NCBI RefSeq assembly: GCF_900155915.1
Contig: NZ_FTPO01000001.1
Coordinates: 806,001-870,000 of the forward strand
Reading direction: 5' to 3'
DNA: 64,000 bases
DNA from: Microbacterium sp. RU33B
GTDB lineage: Bacteria > Actinomycetota > Actinomycetes > Actinomycetales > Microbacteriaceae
Of this stretch, positions 9,039 through 17,339 are shown one piece after another. Position numbers and translations under genes: made by a program. Below the pieces are notes generated by a model that saw only the letters and a program-made list of their open reading frames with translations, made no database searches and was not told the origin of the DNA. Each line of letters starts with the position of its first letter. Position 1 is the first letter of the stretch.

Positions 9039-11726
9039 TCAGCCGGTGTTCTGGAGTCCGGCCGCCACGCCGTTGACCGACAGCAGCAGCAGGCGCTGCT
9101 GGTCCGGATCGCCCGGAAGCCCCTCCGCCGCCGTGTCGCGGAGCGCCCGGAGTGCCCGCAGCTGCAGCAGCGACAGCGCGTCGACGTAAGGGCTGCGCAT
9201 CTTGACGGCGCGCTGCAGGATGGGGCGGTTGTCCAGGAGCTCGGATCCGCCGGTCACCCGTTCGACCCACGAGCGGGTGAGGAGCATCTCGTCCATCACG
9301 AGATCGGCGAGGTCGGCGCGATCGCCGAGATCGAGGTAGTTGCGCGCGATGCGCATGTCGGACTTCGCGAGACTCATCGCCACGTTGTCGATCAGCGTGC
9401 GAAGGAGCGGCCAATCGCCGTAGGCGCGGCGAAGCAGCTCTTCGTCGCCGACGGCCTCGAGCGCGGAGCCCAAGCCGAACCAGCCGGCGAGGTTGATGCG
9501 AGCCTGCGTCCACGCGAACACCCAGGGGATCGCCCGGAGGTCTTCCAGCGACTCGACCGAGAGGCCGCGGCGCGCCGGACGGGATCCGAGGGCGAGCAGC
9601 CCGATCTCCTCCATGGGGGTCACCTGGGCGAACCAGGGCGCGAAGCCCGGTGCCTTCACGAGGGAGAAGAAGCGCTCGCGGGAGGCGGTGTCCATCGTCG
9701 CGGCGACGTCGGCGTACCGCTCGGCCGCATCGCGGTTGCGCTGCTCGATCGAGGGGGACGAGGCCAGCAGCACGGCAGCGGCGACCTGGTCGATGTGGCG
9801 CATGGCGATGGCGGGATCGCCGTACCGGGCGAAGATCACCTCACCCTGCTCGGTGAGCTTGAACCGCCCGTCGACCGAGTGCGGGGGCTGGGCGAGCACG
9901 GCCGAGTTCGCCGGTCCGCCGCCGCGCCCGAGCGCCCCGCCGCGGCCGTGGAACAGCGTCAGCTCGATGCCGACCTCTTCGGCCCACGCGGCGATGTGCG
10001 CCTGCGCCTCGTACAGCGCGAGGTTCGCAGCGACCGGTCCGACATCCTTCGACGAATCGGAGTAGCCGAGCATGACCTCCAGGCGGCGGTCGGTCGCAGC
10101 GAGACGCGCGACGAAGTCGGGGTTCTCGACGATCTCCGCCAGGATGCGCGGCGCCGCCTGCAGATCGGCGAACGTCTCGAACAGCGGGATGACGTCGAGC
10201 ACCGGCGGGACGCCCTCGGGGCCGACCGCATAGCGCGCGAGGCGGTGCACGTTCGCGAGGTCCTGCGAGGACTGCGTGAACGACACGATGTAGCGACCGG
10301 CCGCGCGCGGGCCGAAGCGCTCCTGCACGTACGCGATCGCGCGGAACACGTCGAGCACCTCTTCGGCCTGCTCCGAGTACCCGTCGGCGGGACGCGGACC
10401 CGACTCGAGCTCGGCGAGCACCTTCGCGTGCACGGCGGAGTGCTGCCGCACCTCGAGTTCGGCGAGATGGAATCCGTACGTCTCGACCTGCCACAGCAGC
10501 TGCTGGAGGTGTCCGTAGGCCTGGCGGGGTGCTCCGGCCTGCACGAGCGAGCCCTGCACGGTGCGCAGATCGGCCAGGAGGTGCTCGGGATCGCGGTACG
10601 CGAGGTCGGCGTCGCGCGTGCGGGTGGCTGCGATCTTGCGGGCGATCATCAGCAGCACGCGGCGGTGCGGCTCGTCGGGCGAGCGCTTCGCCACGTCGGC
10701 GGCGGCCTCTTCGTCGGATCCGCGCAGACGCTGCCAGAGGGCGACGAGCGCATCGCTGGGAGGCGTCGTGGTGGCGTCCACGGTGAGCGTGCGGCCGATG
10801 CGGAGCGTCGTGCTCTCCAGGCCCCGCAGGATGTGCTCGCTCGCGATCCCGGCGGCCTTGCGGGTGACGGATGCCGTGACGAACGGGTTGCCGTCGCGGT
10901 CGCCGCCGACCCACGATCCGATGCGGACGAACGGCTTGACGATCGGCGCGCGGCCGCCGGCCGCAGGCCCCTGCAGGGCGTCGTCGACCCGCCGATAGAC
11001 GTGCGGCACGGCCGTGTACAGCGTCTCGTCGAAGACGGCCATGACGGCGCGCACCTCGTCGGTGGGCGCGGGCTTCTCAGGGCGCAGCGGTGCCGTGCGC
11101 CACAGGGTGTCGATCTCCTCGAGCATGCGTCGCTCGGCGCGCCGCTGATCGGCGCCGTTGCGCAGCGACGCCTCGTGCTCGGTGAGCAGGGCGGCCAGGC
11201 GCCGGATGCTGGTCGAGATCGCGCGGCGGCGGGCTTCGGTCGGGTGCGCGGTGAACACCGGGTGGAAGCGGAGGTTCTGAAGGCGCTGCAGGGCGGTGTC
11301 GTCGCCGACCTCGCGGGCGAGGTGCATGTAGGCCGCCGCGATCGAGTCGGTCGCGTCCTCCTTGTCGGGGCGACCGTCGCGCTCGCGGAGGACGCGCACG
11401 CGCTGCGTCTCCTCGGCGAGGTTGACGAGGTGGAAGTACGCCGTGAACGCCCGCGCGACCTCGTGCGCGCGCTGGAGGTCGAACGAGTCGGCGATCGCCT
11501 CGGCACGGGCGAAGGCCTCGGGGGTCTCGTCGGTGTAGGCCTGGATCGTGGCGACCCGCAGTCGTTCGACGTCTTCGTACAGGCCCGGGGTGCCGCTCTC
11601 GCGCAGCACGCGACCCAGCAGGGCCCCGAGCATGCGGACGTCGGAGCGCATCCGCTCCGGGATCTCCTGGCCGGCTTCGAAGCGTCCGACGAGGTCGATG
11701 GCTTCGGTCTGGGTGAGCTCGCGCAT
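9039..11726 (-). CDS. ppc: Phosphoenolpyruvate carboxylase
   Basis: Anaplerotic carboxylation of PEP to oxaloacetate. The 895-residue product has both hallmark signatures. The catalytic histidine is in VFTAHPTEARRRA near residue 160. VGGDRDGNPFVT is near 270, and the glycine-rich active-site loop HGRGGALGRGGGPAN is near 590-605. The lysine/arginine-rich C-terminus ends in the conserved NTG. The ATG at 11726 is preceded at six bases by TAGCGT, predicting leaderless translation. It is divergent from the GH31 gene with 83 bases between the starts. Confidence 0.98.
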   Translation of the reverse strand: MRELTQTEAIDLVGRFEAGQEIPERMRSDVRMLGALLGRVLRESGTPGLYEDVERLRVATIQAYTDETPEAFARAEAIADSFDLQRAHEVARAFTAYFHLVNLAEETQRVRVLRERDGRPDKEDATDSIAAAYMHLAREVGDDTALQRLQNLRFHPVFTAHPTEARRRAISTSIRRLAALLTEHEASLRNGADQRRAERRMLEEIDTLWRTAPLRPEKPAPTDEVRAVMAVFDETLYTAVPHVYRRVDDALQGPAAGGRAPIVKPFVRIGSWVGGDRDGNPFVTASVTRKAAGIASEHILRGLESTTLRIGRTLTVDATTTPPSDALVALWQRLRGSDEEAAADVAKRSPDEPHRRVLLMIARKIAATRTRDADLAYRDPEHLLADLRTVQGSLVQAGAPRQAYGHLQQLLWQVETYGFHLAELEVRQHSAVHAKVLAELESGPRPADGYSEQAEEVLDVFRAIAYVQERFGPRAAGRYIVSFTQSSQDLANVHRLARYAVGPEGVPPVLDVIPLFETFADLQAAPRILAEIVENPDFVARLAATDRRLEVMLGYSDSSKDVGPVAANLALYEAQAHIAAWAEEVGIELTLFHGRGGALGRGGGPANSAVLAQPPHSVDGRFKLTEQGEVIFARYGDPAIAMRHIDQVAAAVLLASSPSIEQRNRDAAERYADVAATMDTASRERFFSLVKAPGFAPWFAQVTPMEEIGLLALGSRPARRGLSVESLEDLRAIPWVFAWTQARINLAGWFGLGSALEAVGDEELLRRAYGDWPLLRTLIDNVAMSLAKSDMRIARNYLDLGDRADLADLVMDEMLLTRSWVERVTGGSELLDNRPILQRAVKMRSPYVDALSLLQLRALRALRDTAAEGLPGDPDQQRLLLLSVNGVAAGLQNTG

Positions 11727-11732
11727 CGTTCC

Positions 11733-11738
11733 ACGCTA
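11733..11738 (-). promoter_or_regulatory. -10 element, leaderless ppc promoter
   Basis: TAGCGT, then GGAACG, then ATG at 11726 on the minus strand. Confidence 0.6.
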
Positions 11739-11797
11739 TCGCCGACGTGTTTCGTCGAGATCACGTATGACGCTGCGGTGGCGTCGGTCGGAGTGCT

Positions 11798-11803
11798 TAG
11801 GCT
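11798..11803 (+). promoter_or_regulatory. -10 element for the GH31-mazG-hisS unit
   Basis: TAGGCT, then GGGGGA, then GTG at 11810. Confidence 0.65.
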
Positions 11804-11809
11804 GGGGGA

Positions 11810-14107
11810 GTGATCGACGACGACCGCACCCCTCCCCGCCGGCGCACCGCTCGGCGGATCGGGTGGAGCGTCGTCGCCCTCCTCGTCGTGGCGGCCGTGA
11901 TCAGCGGGATCTTCGTTGCGGTGAGCCTCCCGCGAGCATCCACCGATCTCGCCGACGCCCCCGCGGGCTCCCTCCGCGTCGACACCGAGGCCCGCGGCGT
12001 GTGGCAGATCGGCGGATTCTCGGTGCTCCTCGGGTCGCGGCTGCGTGTGACGCATCCGGCGGCGGAGAAGCCCGTGTGGGAGTCCCCCTCGCGCGAGGCG
12101 TTCCTGACCGCGGGTGTCGGCGACCCGTGGTTCATCGACGATCTCGGCATCCTGCGTGTCAGCGATCGCCTCGCGCAGACGTGGGGCGATCAGCGCATCC
12201 GCACGGCGTCGGTCGATGCCGACGGCGCGCTGACGCTGGACGGGACGCTGACCGATGCCGAGGGCGACGACGTGCGCTGGCAGCTGCGCTTCGCGCAGGG
12301 CGCCGAAGGCCGCCTCGACGTCGCGGCAGCGGTGTCGGGAGCTGCCGACAGGCTCTATCTGGCCGCCGCTCTCGAGGCCGACGAGGGCGTCCACGGGTTC
12401 GGCGCGCAGTCCGCCGCCTGGGACCTGCGCGGCCAGCGCCTCGCGCTCGTCCCGCGCGAGCAGGGCATCGGGCGCGGTGCGCAGCCCCTCTCGTTCCTCG
12501 TCGATCTCCAGGCATCCGCGGCCGGCGGTCACGACACGACGTATCTCGTCAGCGGCGTCAACGTCACCGACCAGGCGCGCAGCTTCGCGTACCGCGGAGA
12601 CGCGATCGCCTCGGTCGATCTGCGCCCCGTCGACCGCATGATCTGGGAGGTCTGGGCGGCGGAGGCCGAGTTCTCGTTCGCCGCGGCATCCGAGCCGGTG
12701 AACGCCCTGACGGTGCAGGCGACGTGGACCGGAGCCGCTCCGGCACCGCCGATCTGGGCGTCGCGCGGACTCATCGCGGGCCTCCAGGGCGGCACGCGGG
12801 AGGTGCGCGAGAAGCTCGCCGCGCTGCAGGAGGCGGGCACGCCGATCGCGGCCGTCTGGCTCCAGGACTGGGTCGGCGGCCGCTCGACGGACTTCGGCGA
12901 GCGCCTGCAGTGGAACTGGACCCTCGACCGGGATCTGTACCCGGAGTGGGACGAGTTCGTGGCCGAGCTCCAGGCGCAGGGGATCAACGTACTGACCTAC
13001 GTCAACCCCTCGCTCTCGGAGGACAGCGGCGCCGCGGCGGCCGCGCGCGGGGGGCGCGACCTGTACGCGGAGGCGGAGGCGGCGGGATTCCTCGCCCTCG
13101 ACGAGGACGGCGAGGTTCTGCAGACCGACCAGCACGGGTTCCTCGCGGCCGCCGTCGACCTGTCGGACGAGGCCGCTCGGGAGTGGCTGGCGCAGGCGAT
13201 CGCCGACGAGGCCGTCGCCGCGAAGGCGTCGGGGTGGATGGCCGACTTCGCGGAAGGGCCCCCGCCGGAGGCGCGACTCCAGGGAGGGCTCGGCATCGAC
13301 TGGCGCGTGCGGTGGCCCGTGCTGTGGCAGCAGGTCAACACGCGGGCGCTCGAGCTGTCGGGCCTGGGCGCGGAGGGCCTCGTGTGGCATCGGAGCGGAA
13401 CGGCGGCGTCGGCCGGCGCGGCCGACGCGCTGTGGATGGGCGATCAGATGCAGGACTGGTCCGCTGAAGACGGACTGCGCTCCATGATCGCGATCACGCA
13501 GTCGCTGTCGGCGAGCGGGATGGCGCAGGTGCACGGCGACATCGGCGGCTACACGAGCATCGACCTGCCGCTCCTGCCCGACGTCGTCCGCGACGACGAG
13601 CTCCTCGTGCGGTGGGCCGAGGCATCCCTCCTGCAGCCCCTGTTCCGCACGCACGAGGGGAACAGGCCGGATGCCGCGGCCCAGGTCGCCGGCGAATCCC
13701 GCGTCGCCCGCCAGGTCGGAAGGCTCGCGCGGCTGTTCGCCGCGCTGAGCGGCGAGCGCGCGCGCCTGTGGGCGGACGGGCCGCTTGCGACGGCCGCTCA
13801 GCATCCGTGGATGCTGAGCCCGTCGGACCGCCTGCTCGCACAGGGCTCGGCTGATGACGAGCTGCAGCTCGGGCCGGATCTGCTGCTCGCCCCCGTCCTC
13901 CAGTCCGACACCGATTCGATCGCGGTGACGTTTCCGCCGGGCCGCTGGACGCACGTGTGGACCGGCGCCGTCTACGGCAACCCCGCCGGGGTGACGCAGA
14001 GTCTCGTCTCGGCGCCTCTCGGCCGGCCCGCACTGTTCGCTCGCGCCGACACGTCCGTCGCCGCAGAGCTCGCCGCGTTCATCGCCGCCGAAGACGCGGA
14101 AGGATGA
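11810..14107 (+). CDS. Membrane-anchored GH31 glycosidase, sulfoquinovosidase-like
   Basis: The 765-residue product has a short cytosolic N-terminus and one membrane helix at about residues 17-40, so the catalytic part should sit outside the membrane. The GH31 domain carries WLQDWVGGRSTDFGERLQWN near 348-367, the nucleophile motif GWMADFAE near 476-483 and LWMGDQMQDWSAEDGL near 543-558, with candidate acid/base Asp. HGDIGGYTS and RTHEGNRPD follow. These blocks resemble the YihQ sulfoquinovosidase branch rather than ordinary alpha-glucosidases. The substrate is therefore probably sulfoquinovose glycosides, but that is inference from family resemblance. No sulfoglycolysis genes are adjacent. 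The stop overlaps mazG by ATGA. Confidence 0.8.
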   Translation: MIDDDRTPPRRRTARRIGWSVVALLVVAAVISGIFVAVSLPRASTDLADAPAGSLRVDTEARGVWQIGGFSVLLGSRLRVTHPAAEKPVWESPSREAFLTAGVGDPWFIDDLGILRVSDRLAQTWGDQRIRTASVDADGALTLDGTLTDAEGDDVRWQLRFAQGAEGRLDVAAAVSGAADRLYLAAALEADEGVHGFGAQSAAWDLRGQRLALVPREQGIGRGAQPLSFLVDLQASAAGGHDTTYLVSGVNVTDQARSFAYRGDAIASVDLRPVDRMIWEVWAAEAEFSFAAASEPVNALTVQATWTGAAPAPPIWASRGLIAGLQGGTREVREKLAALQEAGTPIAAVWLQDWVGGRSTDFGERLQWNWTLDRDLYPEWDEFVAELQAQGINVLTYVNPSLSEDSGAAAAARGGRDLYAEAEAAGFLALDEDGEVLQTDQHGFLAAAVDLSDEAAREWLAQAIADEAVAAKASGWMADFAEGPPPEARLQGGLGIDWRVRWPVLWQQVNTRALELSGLGAEGLVWHRSGTAASAGAADALWMGDQMQDWSAEDGLRSMIAITQSLSASGMAQVHGDIGGYTSIDLPLLPDVVRDDELLVRWAEASLLQPLFRTHEGNRPDAAAQVAGESRVARQVGRLARLFAALSGERARLWADGPLATAAQHPWMLSPSDRLLAQGSADDELQLGPDLLLAPVLQSDTDSIAVTFPPGRWTHVWTGAVYGNPAGVTQSLVSAPLGRPALFARADTSVAAELAAFIAAEDAEG

Positions 14108-14793
14108 TCGAGGGGGATCACCGCCCCGAGGAAGGACGTCCCGTCGTGACCGATGCGCTGCGCGAAGCCGCCGTGACCATGACCGCCGTGCGCGACCGCT
14201 GCGTGTGGACCCAGCAGATCGATCACCGGGCGCTCGTCCCGTACCTCGAGGAGGAGAGCGCGGAGCTCATCGACGCCGTCGAGGCGGGATCCCGGGCAGA
14301 GCTCCGCGAAGAGCTCGGCGATCTGCTGTGGCAGGTGCTGTTCCACGCCGAGATCGCCTCGCGCGACGCCGACGATCCGTTCGACATCGACGACGTCGCG
14401 CGCGGGCTGACCGAGAAGATGGTCCGCCGTCATCCGCACGTCTTCGCGGGGGAGACCGCCGAGACGCCCGAGCAGGTGCTCGTGCTGTGGAACGCGGCGA
14501 AAGCCGCCGAGAAGCACGAACGTCGCAGCGTGCTCGACGGCGTGAGCGAGCGCATGCCGACCCTCGCGCTCGCCCAGAAGCTCCTCGGCAAGGCCGCGAC
14601 CGTCGGCCCGAGTGCGAACGCCGTGCCCGTCGAGGCATCCCCGCCGCGATCGGAGGCCGAGCTGGGAGGTGCCCTGCTCGCTCTCGTCGCGACGGCTCGG
14701 GAGAACGGGTGGGACGCCGAGCGCGCGCTGCGGGAACGGCTTCGCGCGCTCGCCGACGACATCCGGAGCGCGGAGGCGGATCTGGAACACTAG
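14104..14793 (+). CDS. mazG: Nucleoside triphosphate pyrophosphohydrolase MazG
   Basis: House-cleaning NTP pyrophosphatase that hydrolyses (d)NTPs to the monophosphate. The 229-residue protein has the all-alpha MazG motif: the metal-binding EEESAEL (around residues 50-56) and EELGDLLWQVLFHAEIA (around 71-87). RHPHVF of the classical family is near 115. The C-terminal half is a second, weaker MazG-like helical repeat. The ATG at 14104 overlaps the GH31 stop; a GTG 42 bases downstream is an alternative. hisS starts four bases after its stop. Confidence 0.9.
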   Translation: MIEGDHRPEEGRPVVTDALREAAVTMTAVRDRCVWTQQIDHRALVPYLEEESAELIDAVEAGSRAELREELGDLLWQVLFHAEIASRDADDPFDIDDVARGLTEKMVRRHPHVFAGETAETPEQVLVLWNAAKAAEKHERRSVLDGVSERMPTLALAQKLLGKAATVGPSANAVPVEASPPRSEAELGGALLALVATARENGWDAERALRERLRALADDIRSAEADLEH

Positions 14794-14797
14794 TTCC

Positions 14798-16102
14798 GTG
14801 GCATCCGTCAATCCTCCGCGCGGCATGCGCGACTTCCTCCCCGCCGACAAGGCCCGTCGCGAGCGCGTCCTCGCTGTCATCCGCGAGCGGTACCGCGCGC
14901 ACGGCTTCGACGAGATCGAGACGCCCGTCATGGAGGAGTACGCGCGCCTTCACGCCGGCATCGGGGGTGACAACGAGAAGCTCGCCTTCAACGTGCTCAA
15001 GCGGGGGGTGGATGCCGAAGCCATCCGGGCCGCGGCCGACGACCCTGCACGCCTCGCCGACCTCGGGCTGCGCTACGACCTCACCGTGCCGCTCGCCCGG
15101 TTCTACGCGAGCCACCGGGCCGAGCTGCCCACGGTGTTCCGCTCCGTCCAGATCGCACCCGTGTGGCGTGCCGAGCGGCCGCAGAAGGGCCGATACCGGC
15201 AGTTCGTGCAGTGCGACATCGACGTGATCGGCGATGCGTCGACCCGCGCGGAGGCCGAGCTGATCGCCGCGACCCTCGACACGCTCGACGCGCTCGGGCT
15301 CGAGGGCGGCAGCGTCCGCATCAACGATCGCCGGGCGCTGGAGTGGATGCTGGGCTCGTTCGGGTTCTCCACCGACGAACAGCCCGGCGTCCTGATCACG
15401 ATCGACAAGCTCGACAAGATCGGCGTCGCGGGTGTCATCGCCGAGCTCCGCGACCGCGGGGCCACCGACCATGCCGTGACCGCGTTCGAGCAGTTCACGC
15501 TGCGCCCGATGACCCTCGAGTACACCCCCTACGGCGAGCGTCAGATCCGCAAGCTCCTCCCGGCGGACGCCCCGGATGCCATCGTCGACGACCTCGTCGG
15601 CATCGGCGACGCGGTCCGGGCGGCGCGGGGAGGGGCGTCTCCCGACGTCTCGGTCGATGACATCCCCCTCGTGTTCGACCCGTTCCTCGTGCGGGGGATG
15701 GGCTACTACACGGGCACGATCTTCGAACTCGCGCACCCGTCGGTGGACTACTCGCTCGGCGGCGGCGGTCGCTACGACGGCATGATCGGGAGATTCCTCG
15801 GCCAGGACGTCCCGGCGGTCGGATTCTCGATCGGGTTCGAGCGCATCGTCGATCTGGTCGAGGAGCGCGCGGCCGACGCCGCCCGATCACTCGTCCTCGT
15901 CCACGAGCGCGATGTGCCGGTGGGAGAGCTCCTCGCGCTGAAGGCGGCCTTCGTCCGCGCCGGCGCCCGGGTGCGTCTGGAACAGCGCACGAAGAACCTC
16001 AAGGCGCTGCTGGAACGTGCGGCCTCCGACGGGTACACGGCGTTCGCGACGGTCGCAGCCGGAGCCACGCCGGAGTCGATCGAGATCAAGCCGCTCGGCT
16101 GA
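14798..16102 (+). CDS. hisS: Histidyl-tRNA synthetase
   Basis: Class II aminoacyl-tRNA synthetase, 434 residues. Visible features: the N-terminal PPRGMRDFLP motif, motif 1 region YRAHGFDEIETPV, and motif 2 around RPQKGRYRQFVQCDIDVIG (near residue 127). The histidine-A box is around VRGMGYYTGTIFE, and the C-terminal GRYDGM / FSIGFERI motif 3 region precedes a small anticodon-binding domain. I chose GTG 14798 because it puts the conserved PPRGMRDF at residue 5; reading further upstream gives non-family sequence. It is last in the GH31-mazG-hisS unit. Confidence 0.97.
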   Translation: MASVNPPRGMRDFLPADKARRERVLAVIRERYRAHGFDEIETPVMEEYARLHAGIGGDNEKLAFNVLKRGVDAEAIRAAADDPARLADLGLRYDLTVPLARFYASHRAELPTVFRSVQIAPVWRAERPQKGRYRQFVQCDIDVIGDASTRAEAELIAATLDTLDALGLEGGSVRINDRRALEWMLGSFGFSTDEQPGVLITIDKLDKIGVAGVIAELRDRGATDHAVTAFEQFTLRPMTLEYTPYGERQIRKLLPADAPDAIVDDLVGIGDAVRAARGGASPDVSVDDIPLVFDPFLVRGMGYYTGTIFELAHPSVDYSLGGGGRYDGMIGRFLGQDVPAVGFSIGFERIVDLVEERAADAARSLVLVHERDVPVGELLALKAAFVRAGARVRLEQRTKNLKALLERAASDGYTAFATVAAGATPESIEIKPLG

Positions 16103-16121
16103 TGTCAATAATCGCTTGACA
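16103..16121. promoter_or_regulatory. Operator copy 1, TGTCAA-N7-TTGACA
   Basis: Perfect inverted repeat TGTCAA (16103-16108) and TTGACA (16116-16121). The right arm is also a consensus -35 box for the promoter of the 16151 gene. Confidence 0.7.
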
Positions 16122-16144
16122 TGAGAAGACGTCAAGCGTAGGTT
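16116..16144 (+). promoter_or_regulatory. Consensus promoter of the 16151/16417 pair
   Basis: -35 TTGACA (16116-16121), 17-base spacer, -10 TAGGTT (16139-16144), then six bases to ATG 16151. It is the only promoter in the window where I see a perfect -35 together with the six-base start spacing. Confidence 0.75.
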
Positions 16145-16147
16145 GAC
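16131..16147. promoter_or_regulatory. Operator copy 2, GTCAA-N7-TTGAC
   Basis: Second inverted repeat GTCAA (16131-16135) and TTGAC (16143-16147), same seven-base gap as copy 1 and about 27 bases from it centre to centre. It covers the -10 box, so a bound protein should block initiation. Confidence 0.7.
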
Positions 16148-16150
16148 ATC

Positions 16151-16420
16151 ATGAGCGAACCGACAGCACGCAGAGACCACGCCTTCCGCCGCATCATCGG
16201 AGCAGCCCTCGCCTCCGTGGTCGTGGGTGGACTCATCGTCGTCATCGGGATCGGCCTGGACTGGGGCGGATTCGGCGGCGGACTCGCCCTCGGGGCCGGG
16301 GTCGGACTCGTCCTCGTCGGCGCGTACTTCGGTGGGTTCGCCCACGGACTCCGACAGGCCGCCACCCGCGTTTCCGCGGCGCCGGGAACGTGGCTGCCCA
16401 GCCGCGACGGCCGCGGATGA
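16151..16420 (+). CDS. Small two-helix membrane protein under operator control
   Basis: The 89-residue product has a short charged N-terminus, two glycine-rich hydrophobic helices (about residues 16-38 and 40-66) and a basic tail. I recognise no family. It starts six bases after the -10 box, and its stop overlaps the next gene (ATGA), so it is translated and probably regulated with the HTH protein. The twin operators over its promoter suggest tight repression. A small membrane protein with an adjacent cytosolic HTH protein may sense an envelope or stress signal, but nothing in the sequence shows which. Confidence 0.7.
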   Translation: MSEPTARRDHAFRRIIGAALASVVVGGLIVVIGIGLDWGGFGGGLALGAGVGLVLVGAYFGGFAHGLRQAATRVSAAPGTWLPSRDGRG

Positions 16421-16953
16421 CCGACCTCGCCGACGCCGTCGGTCGCGCGGTCCTGACGGCCGCCGACGTCGATCCCGAAGGCACGCTCGACCTCGACGCG
16501 CACCTCGCCCTCGTCCGCGCGAGCGCGACCGCCGAGTCGGAGGTGCGGGCCATCCTTCAGCGCTCCGTCACCGCGGCGCGGGCCGGGGGAGCGAGCTGGG
16601 CGCTGATCGGAACCCAGCTGGGGATGACGCGGCAGGCGGCGCAGCAGCGGTTCGGCGGAGCGGTCGAACCGACCCCGGCGGGCGACGCGGAGCGCTGGCT
16701 CGGACCCGTCACGGCGTTCGATGAGCTCGACGAGCTCGCCCTCGCGGGGCGCGCGGGGTGGCGCACCGTCGAGGCGGGCGTGCTCGCGCACCGGATGGTG
16801 CGCACCGACACGCAGTGGGAGCACCGGCGGATCCTGTGGCGCACGTCGCTGGCGAGCGAGGAGGCGGCGGGATGGGTCGTCGGATGCCGCGCCTTCCCGT
16901 GGATCTACCTCGTCCGCGACCTCGGAGTGCCGGTGGAGGATGCCGGAGAGTGA
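16417..16953 (+). CDS. HTH protein of unknown function
   Basis: The 178-residue product carries one recognisable element: a helix-turn-helix-like segment at about residues 57-80 containing [22 protein letters not shown]. This short motif recurs in many small actinobacterial proteins. The remainder is Ala-rich with a C-terminal Trp-rich stretch ([32 protein letters not shown]) that could bind a ligand. The ATG overlaps the stop of the membrane protein. It is the natural candidate to bind the twin TGTCAA-N7-TTGACA operators upstream of the pair, but that is inference. Confidence 0.7.
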   Translation: MTDLADAVGRAVLTAADVDPEGTLDLDAHLALVRASATAESEVRAILQRSVTAARAGGASWALIGTQLGMTRQAAQQRFGGAVEPTPAGDAERWLGPVTAFDELDELALAGRAGWRTVEAGVLAHRMVRTDTQWEHRRILWRTSLASEEAAGWVVGCRAFPWIYLVRDLGVPVEDAGE

Positions 16954-16964
16954 TGTCGCAATTG

Positions 16965-16981
16965 TTCTAGTTGTTATAGAA
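16965..16981. promoter_or_regulatory. Inverted repeat TTCTA-N7-TAGAA, likely GntR operator
   Basis: Arms at 16965-16969 and 16977-16981. The right arm overlaps the TAGAAT -10 box of the gntR gene, as expected for autoregulation. AT-rich against a 70% GC background. Confidence 0.6.
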
Positions 16982-16982
16982 T
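16977..16982 (+). promoter_or_regulatory. -10 element, leaderless gntR promoter
   Basis: TAGAAT, then AGATTC, then ATG at 16989. Confidence 0.65.
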
Positions 16983-16988
16983 AGATTC

Positions 16989-17339
16989 ATGCTCGTCCGC
17001 ATCGATCCGTCCAGCGATCAGCCGCTGTTCGCACAGCTCGCGGCCTCGATCCGCGCGGATGCGGCCACCGGTGCCCTGCGCCCCGGTGACCGCCTTCCCG
17101 CGGCTCGCGACGTCGCCGATGCGCTCGGCATCAATCTGCACACGGTGCTGCGGGCGTACCAGGAGCTGCGGGCCGAGGGACTCGTCGATCTGCGTCGCGG
17201 TCGCGGCGCGGTCGTGACCGAGGCGGCGGCTCCTCTGTCGGCGCTGCACGACGACATCCGCGCGCTCGCCGCGCGTGCGCACGCACTCGGCCTGTCCTCC
17301 GACACCCTCGCCTCGATGATCAAGGAGATGACCGCATGA
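16989..17339 (+). CDS. GntR-family regulator, YtrA type
   Basis: The 116-residue regulator has a winged helix-turn-helix (DRLPAARDVADALGINLHTVLRAY region, about residues 36-62) and only a short helical tail. This is the layout of the YtrA subfamily, which usually controls a neighbouring transporter or membrane protein. Its stop overlaps the start of the DUF1648 gene by ATGA. The inverted repeat on its own -10 box suggests autorepression. The effector is unknown. Confidence 0.85.
   Translation: MLVRIDPSSDQPLFAQLAASIRADAATGALRPGDRLPAARDVADALGINLHTVLRAYQELRAEGLVDLRRGRGAVVTEAAAPLSALHDDIRALAARAHALGLSSDTLASMIKEMTA

Noticed and set aside
10649..13954. Very long antisense reading frame across ppc and the GH31 gene, and similar ones at 17018-20482, 2339-4321 and 60342-62822
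   Set aside because: In DNA of this GC content stop codons are rare on the opposite strand. These frames run across clear family proteins, are rich in Arg/Pro/Gly, and have no recognisable domains.
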